Origin: Zygnema cylindricum
Taxonomy: Eukaryota; Streptophyta; Zygnematophyceae; Zygnematales; Zygnemataceae
Assembly (NCBI GenBank): GCA_037447655.1
Contig: JBBHKE010000130.1
Coordinates: forward strand, 1-64,000
Direction of reading: 5' to 3'
Length of the DNA: 64,000 nucleotides
Within the stretch, counting starts at the first letter, position 1. Each line of letters begins with the position of its first letter. Both the position numbers and the translations under genes were made by a program. Below the pieces are notes generated by a model. It was not told the DNA's origin. It made no database searches and was given only the letters and a program-made list of their open reading frames with translations. Shown piece by piece: positions 57,032-64,000 of the stretch.

Positions 57032-60000
57032 ATGTCGACTCCTTCTTCTTTCGCTACTTCTCTCGTAACATACTTGATTATTTTTGTCATCATCTTCATC
57101 ATTTACCTCTTTTTTGCTCGTCGGCCCTCCCTCTCTGTCATCTATTATCCTGCTCGTATTCTGTCTGGTGTCGGCCCTCCTTTAGCCCGAGGTCCTTTCC
57201 GCTGGCTGCTGGATGTGCTCCGTACATCCGAAGCTGAGCTGGCAGCAGTAGCAGGACTAGATGCCGCCATATACATACGTTTCCTTTGGACATGTACGGA
57301 TTTGTACTTTCTGATTCCTTATCCATTTGAACTTCGTACTGCAGTTGTGCTTCTTATTTGTTTTCCCTATCTGTGCTCTGTATTTATACTTCGTTTTTAT
57401 GCTTAGTATCCATGCTTCGTATTTTTGCTTCGTATTTATACTTTGCCTTGTGCGTCATTCTGTGTTTCGTTTTTGTGCTTTGTGTGTGTACATATTGTTT
57501 GTACTTGTGCTTCTCTTATTATTCAAATATATTATTGCTTATAGGAGAAATTGTGATTATTACGTGGTTGTTGTTACAGACTTGTAATTTACTCTCACTT
57601 GCTGGTTTTTGTTTTTTAGTTACGTAACAGTGGTGTTCTCGGGGTATAGTTTTTTGATTATCGTGCTGCTTATATTTTTGCAGTTGCCTTTCTGTTTGAC
57701 TCGCATTGACTGCTTTTTTTTGCTCGCAGCCTGGTCTTGAAACGGTTGTAGTTGCAGGTTCTCAATTGTTTGATCTCGTCGGCTTTTTTTTACATCTTTT
57801 TTTCTCTTTTTCATGGAGTATGCAGAGTTATGCACAATTCAAGTGTATTTGCACGTTTATTTGCTACTAACTTCTTGTACACGCCTAGTTAAAGCTGAGG
57901 GGATATGCTCCTTGTACAGTTTTCTAAATTGTCAGTCACTTTCTTCTTGACAGTTATGAGTGTGTTCATTTCAACTTCCGCTTTTAATTTCTAGCAGTAA
58001 TTGCTGTAATTTCATTCGCACCAGCGTTTTTCTATTTTTTGCCGATTTTGTTTTGCTCTAGTTCAAAAATTCACTTTGTTCTTTGTCGTTTTTGTTGGTC
58101 GGTCAGCAGATGTGTTGTTTTGTGGCTATTGGTTTCCTCTTTGCCTACGCTCTTTCCTGGTAACGTCATTTTGGTTTAAACTTAGCTGTATTTGTAGTTT
58201 CACAGTTAACCAATCTGTGGTTTTTTGGCGTTGAGTCTGTTAATCGTTTGACACTTGTTTTTGAAATTATCTTCACCGTTTTAGTAAAGATTGTACCCTT
58301 CATTTTCTATGCAATTAAAATTTGGATTTGAAGGAATTCTCTGTTTCTCGCATACTAAATCTGTAGAAGTTGCTTTTGTTCTTGTTTTTTATTATGATAT
58401 TTTATGTGTCATAGAGTTATGTAGTTGGAGCTGTTACTGTCTTGTAGTCGCTGGTGTTTTTTCAACTGCGCTTTCCACGTTCTCCTCTTTGAACTGCTTA
58501 TCAGAAATACACTCCAGTTCCTCTTAAATTATTTTGCTTGATTCTCCCTGTACATTCATGTTATACAAACGTTGAATGCTTGTATTTGGATGCCAATGTA
58601 TATCCTTTGCAATCATTCGGTGCATGTTTTTATAGACAAACTTCTGCCGTATTTTTATCTCGGCTGGCTCTTTATTGAGTCACAGCTTCCATTGAAGTTG
58701 GTCAAGCTGATTACTAAACAAAAAACCGTCTCATGTAATTCACAGGCCTCAATATTGAATCGAATGCAGTTTCTAGTTTTGAGTACCTAGAGGAGATAGA
58801 ATCCTAGCATGTAAAGAAAATAGTATTATCATTGTTACTGGTTGAAGGTGTTTCAGCTTGCTGATGTAGTTCCTATTTTCTACGTATATGCTGTTCTAGG
58901 AAATTTAAATTGGTTTGGTAACTTGGCTTTGTTTCCAATATTTCCTGACAATGCTTGAGGTGTGTTTGCCAAAATACCAATTCTTAAAAGCATATGTATA
59001 CCAACATATGCTTGAGTAGGGAGAGACCCTTTGCAGGTGAAAGTCTCGTGATAATTGAACTGAAACTAGGATCTCTAAAATTTGGTGTCGCTGGCCGTTT
59101 TGGAATGCAGGTCTGTTGATCTGTTTGTGGACGCTTTTGTACTGTACTCCGGTGATCATTGGCGTCTCAAGAACAGATACTTATTGCGACGACTTTGATA
59201 GAAGTGTAGTTATCGACAATCCTAATAAAAGTGATGCTGATATTGCAAAACTAAAGCTAAATTGCAATGGCCTTGACAAGCTTGCTATGGGGAATGTGCA
59301 GGTGAAAATGAAAACCAACTTTTAATGTGCAAACAAACTATTCTATCCAAAACTGTTTTAATTTATCCATTTTCTGTGATAATCAAGGTTATTTTTTTGT
59401 GTTTAACAAACAAAAAAAGGTTGTGATGTTATTTGATAGCGGTTGTGATGGTTGTGATGTAAAGAATGTTAGGAGTTGCCTGAACCACTTATCTTGTTAT
59501 GGATTGGGACTTTTTGTTTACCATCATGCTTCCTTAAAGTTACCTTATATGAATTAGCTAACTATGTAGGTTCACTGTCTGATGGTGAACATGCGTCACC
59601 TCTTCATCAGTTAACTTCTGATCCATGTAGTGAATGTTTATCCTTTGGATTCATAAAGTCGCAGATAACAGTTGTAGCTATGTAGTAAAAGTTTACAATA
59701 CCTGTGGTTATATATGTACATGATTTTAAGCTTATGAACGAGTAAGAAAACTATGCGGAATCTACTGATGAGACACTGTTGCAGCTGGCTAGCTGTATAA
59801 TTTATCACAACGAGTCCGATTATTTTTTTCACGTCGTATGGCATATTGATTGGCTTCATTTGCACAGTTGTTTTTGTCGAAAGTTTAACCTGCCTTAGGC
59901 TTATTCTTTGCTTACTCGTTGCTTTGCTTTTGAATTGGACAGCCTGGAAGCCAGAGGCTTTGGGCAGGCATTCTTGGAGCATATTGGATTGCTTTTGGAT

Positions 60001-63000
60001 GCCTCTTTTTTCTTTCAAGAGGGTATAAAAAAGTGGTCCAACTTCGCGCTAAATTTTTTGGGGGCCTTGATACACCACCATCTCCAGAGCAGTATGCTGC
60101 CTTGGTTCAGGATATTCCCAAAGCAGAGAGTGAGAAAGTTCCTGATATGATAGATTCTTTTTTTACTCGTATATATGGGTCGCATTATCTGGGGGCATCA
60201 GTCGTACCAAAGATGAACAAGGTGAGGGACTTGTCCATTATTGATAGATTGTTTGTATGAATCTTTCAGATCTGTCGTGGTTATAATATATATGAAATTG
60301 GGTAGACTTTTGCGAAGACTCTCGTTGATCAGTACGGTTTGGTGGATGCAAGACATTGTTGTCTTTGAGCTTAAAGTATCACAAAGGTCTTTTGTCTATG
60401 TGTCTTATTCAGTAATATACTTTTCAGCGATGTTTCTAACTAGGATAATGTAACTAGTATTTTAAAGCCAGGGAGTCAATAGGCATTTGACCTCAAAGAA
60501 GAAGGGACATGGTTTTTTTTGTAATGGAACTTCTTAGAAGATTGTGGGTGGCAGATTATTTTAAATTTTAAATTTCTTTGTACTCTTCGTTTCAACAATG
60601 TCATTGTTTCTTTTGTATTAGTGTCAACTTAGGTTCCTTACAAATCAGTCTGTGACCAGGGTTAACCAAATTTTTATTCATATTATGCAGGTAACAAAGG
60701 TATGTAATGAAGTTTTGGGTTTGAAACATAAGCTTGCACATGCCGAAGGTGTTTTTGACTTGTCTCACACCGATTCTGAACCTGACGGGAAAAGGCCCAC
60801 CACTCGTAAAGGGTTTTTTGGTCTACTTGGTGCTAAAGTAGATGCAATCGATTGGTATACAGAGAAACTACGGGAGGAGGAGAAGAAGCTTTTAAAGGCC
60901 CAAGAAGAGGCAGTTTTGAAGCAAGGTAGAGCTGCCGTCGTCTTTTTCAGCAATCGACAAATGGCTGCGGCCGCATCTCAAGCCATGCATGCAGAAGACA
61001 CAGATAGCTGGGCTGTGATGCCTGGACCAGACCCACGTGACATTTATTGGGAAAATTTAAGACTTGGTGAATATCAGAGGAGGGTTCGAGCGATGACTGT
61101 ATATGCAGTTGTCTTTCTGATCATCGTCTTTTACATGGTGGGTCTACTAATCTAGCTGTCATGAAAGTGGGAAACAAATGCGATTTTCCAGGAGATAAAG
61201 CTGATCTTGTGGGTAGAGTCTTGTCGAGGGCGGTGTTGAAAGGTAAAATGTCATAATGGAATTGAAATGTGGACCTACTTCCTAGGGTTTCTGTTTTGAA
61301 GACCTAATTGCCATGTACAGTTGCAAGATGCATGTAGGGAAACTTAAGTTTGTGAATTGTGCCACAGGAATTATCCATATGTTTTAAAGTAGGTACGTAT
61401 GTGAAGGACCAAAATTCGATAAGGTCTCAACAGTCTGAAATGTGGACTGCAGCAAGCCAAGTTTCTATGGTTGTTTCCTGCTGTTTTTTTGTGGCGAACA
61501 TTACACATTAGATAAAGCTAGTTGTTAGCTCCATCAAGTGGAACAGGTAGCTAATCTTCATTAATATTCTATCATCCACATTAGTCAACGGTGATGCCTA
61601 TTCCGCAATATGCTTATATTCGTCAATGTTTTATGCTGAAAATAGTTCATATTTTGTTATCTTCTGGCCTCATAGCTTGTTCTAATTTTGTTATTCCTGT
61701 TGGGGCATTTCGGAGGCAGATTCCAATTACTTTTATTTCAGCCTTCACCACTCTTGACAACCTGAAAAAGACTTTCCCGTTCATAAAGAGCGTTGTTAAC
61801 ATGTAAGCCAAGCACAAAGCCAGCTTTTTGCAGTTGAAGCTGCTATTTTGAGTCTTTTTACTTCTTGACACTTCTCAGTAGGTTAATTTAGGAAGTTTTG
61901 AACTGGAGTTGTAAATTCCTACAGCTTTAGGTGTGGGAGGAGTTTGATGTATGTTGAATTTTTAAATTTCATGACGTCCTCTCTGCACGATGGTGAAATC
62001 TTGGGATCTTGACTGAGATTTGTACCTTTTTGGTAAAAAAACGTAGAAAAAGTAATTTAAGGGTCCAAATCCCAGCCATCATCCTGAGATTTCATTATAG
62101 TGTATATAGGTTTATTAAGCCATTTTTTGAAGGGTGTGCAATTTTTCCTCTCATATAATAGGGATTTCAATGGGTGGATTCATTGTGGCAACACAGAGCT
62201 GGTCTGAGTGAAATCTTGCAAGGAATCCTTCCTCAACTGGCGCTTCTAATTTTCCTTGCACTTCTTCCTAAACTATTGACTTTCCTTTCGACACTCGAAG
62301 GTCTCCCTCTCAAGAGCCACATATGCAGAGCTGCGTCTGGAAAGTATTTTTACTTTATAATTTTCAATGTGTTTCTTGGAGTCACGCTCGGTGGCAGTTT
62401 GATGAATTCCCTTCAACAGGCTCTGAAATCTTCTCCTGGCGATATTATTGACCTTCTTGGGTCCTCCATCCCTAAACAAGCCACATTCTTCATCACCTTC
62501 ATCTCCCTCAAGTGAGCAATAGCTGTTCGTATCTTTTTTGTCAACTCTCTGGAAACATTTGTCAGTGATCATTTAACATGTCAAGGAACTTTTTTTCCTG
62601 TCCAGAGTTGTTTGTTGTAACCTTTTCTGTAACCTAGAGATAGAGGTTGGAGTAAGTATCACAGTGAAAAAGTGGAAAACAACTTGTATTATCTATATTA
62701 TAGTAACTGATCGTGTCCACCGTTTTGTGCACTTTTGAACTATGGTACGAAAATTTGCACCCTCTTTGTTTGATTCTTAAAATTTGACGTAAATTGTACT
62801 GTGTGTTCAGGCTAATAATGGTATGAGAAAGAGTACGAGAGAGAAATACCCTCGAATGTGTACCTGTGGAATCAAGATCTTTTAATTTCGGTATTCTTTT
62901 GTTACGACGGCTATCAAACACTTTTCACTCATTGCTCCAAACTTTTTTTCCTGCTTTGTTTGACAGGTTTCTGACCTCCAAGGCCCTTGAACTCACACGA

Positions 63001-63936
63001 CTTGTTCCTCTTGCTATTTTCTCTCTGAAGAAGAGATTTTTGTGCAAAACAGAGGAGGAGGTCCTTTTGGCGTGGTACCCTGGCCAGCTGGACTATTTGT
63101 CTCTTGTCCCAAGTGACTTGCTTACTATCACACTCGCACTTTGTTATGCGGATATTGCCCCTCTCATTATTCCTTTTGCCTTGGCGTACTTTCTTTTCTC
63201 TTGGTCCATCATGAAACACCAGGTGAGTGTTCAAATCACCCGCTCTTCTTCTTTCGGTTTTTAGTTTCAATATAGTTATAGTTTTAGTTTAATTTTAGCT
63301 TTATTGTGACATTAAACTTGCTTTCGGTACCATATGTTTTGGGAGACAGGAGAGTGATTTCTTTTTCTTTCCCGTTTTGGCCCTGTTCTATATTGGATTG
63401 TTCTATTTATTGAACACTTCTGGGAATTATTTAAAAGTGCATGATTATGAGCACTTCTGCATTCTAAATATTTTGGTGTTTTTGCTTTTCAGGCTATGAA
63501 CGTGTATACTCCCGAATGGGAAAGTCGGGGAAGAATGTGGCCACACATGCATGCCCGTATTCTCGCAGCCCTTTTCTTGTCTCAAATAACAATTCTCGGC
63601 TATTACGGAACGAAAAAATTCAAGTTTACGCCTGCCCTTATCCCTCTCCCGATTATCACAGTGATCTACCATTTCATGATGCATGAACGGTACTACAAAT
63701 CTTTCCTTGTATCATCTCTGGACGTTGCAAGTCGAGGCACTCCTGAGCCTCCGTCGGTGGAGTATTTGCTCCGTTGCTATACACCTGAGCCTCTAAAGAA
63801 CGTGCAAGATGTGGGAGTGGACGAGGAGAGACAATTGCTTCTCAAAAGTCTTTCGAAAAAGTCAGACAGTGGGAAAGTGAGAGGAACGCCCGAGGAAAAG
63901 ACAGAAGCTATCAAAGGGACACCGGAGGTATTGTAG
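57032..63936 (+). CDS. ERD4: OSCA/CSC1 mechanosensitive cation channel, ERD4 (OSCA4) type
   Basis: Eight plus-strand exons: 57032-57293, 59111-59301, 59943-60221, 60691-61137, 61720-61802, 62197-62511, 62967-63222, 63493-63936, total 2277 nt (758 aa). The family has TMEM16-like membrane channels opened by membrane tension or osmotic stress. Exon 1 has the first helix and IYYPARILSGVGPP, typical of the late-exocytosis domain start. Exon 3 gives a helix and PEQYAALVQDIPK; exon 4 holds the cytosolic region with RAAVVFFSNRQMA and PGPDPRDIYWENL. Exons 5-7 form the DUF221 pore domain: FTTLDNLKKTFPFIK, LPQLALLIFLALLPKLL, ASGKYFYFIIFNVFLG, SIPKQATFFITFISLK, EVLLAWYPGQLDYL. Exon 8 has YTPEWESRGRMWPHMHARI and an acidic, basic-mixed tail. 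Exon 6 is taken to start at 62197 because this keeps phase and matches ERD4 (VVNIAGLSEILQGILPQ). Every join is in frame, and the gene looks intact. Confidence 0.95.
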
Positions 63937-64000
63937 GAATTATTAATCAGACGCTGTTATGGCGTCAGTTTTTCATAAGACTGCGATGATAAGTAGCACT

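Noticed and set aside
62160-62196. OSCA exon 6 starting at the AG before GGATTTCAATGG
   Set aside because: It is out of phase with the donor at 61803. The acceptor ending at 62196 restores phase and family length.

Overview
The window is nuclear DNA from a green plant of the streptophyte line, most likely a charophyte alga or an early-diverging land plant; I cannot name the genus. The reasons are plant-type TTTAGGG telomere motifs (11825-11850, 14107-14150, 45900-46770), four genes whose closest remembered relatives are plant families (MEE44-type nucleotidyltransferase, NC2-beta/Dr1 with the plant C-terminus, chloroplast rhomboid RBL9, ERD4/OSCA4), GT-AG introns up to about 3 kb, and low gene density: five genes in 64 kb.

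Layout. 1062-11925 (minus): five exons of a very large non-canonical poly(A) polymerase/TUTase-like gene that runs off the left edge; one exon is exactly 1 nt out of frame. 14286-19503 (plus): NC2-beta, divergent from the first gene across 2.4 kb of spacer packed with small transposons and telo-boxes; one histone-fold exon could not be found. 19504-27341: spacer with a 3'-flanking minisatellite, a 1.9 kb TTGTTC hexanucleotide satellite, two Harbinger-like elements and two hairpin MITEs. 27342-34304 (plus): chloroplast rhomboid-like gene whose catalytic half is missing. 38446-41819 (minus): complete six-exon branched-chain aminotransferase of the animal/fungal sequence type with an organelle-like presequence. 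41820-57031: 15 kb repeat-rich spacer with nested MITEs, a telomere-like satellite, a hAT-like element and decayed reading frames. 57032-63936 (plus): complete eight-exon OSCA/CSC1 mechanosensitive cation channel of the ERD4 type (758 aa).

The genes have unrelated housekeeping jobs (RNA tailing, transcription repression, a plastid membrane protein, amino-acid metabolism, an ion channel) and there is no sign of a gene cluster. The most unusual property is architectural. Several large introns carry their own private tandem repeat, and in two genes the repeat unit includes the real splice site, so that rows of decoy donors or acceptors lie beside the true one. One MITE family sits in introns in four of five copies, and several MITE size classes share one terminal motif.

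Exon joins were worked out by hand from frame, GT-AG signals and remembered family sequences. In the BCAT and OSCA genes every join is in phase.
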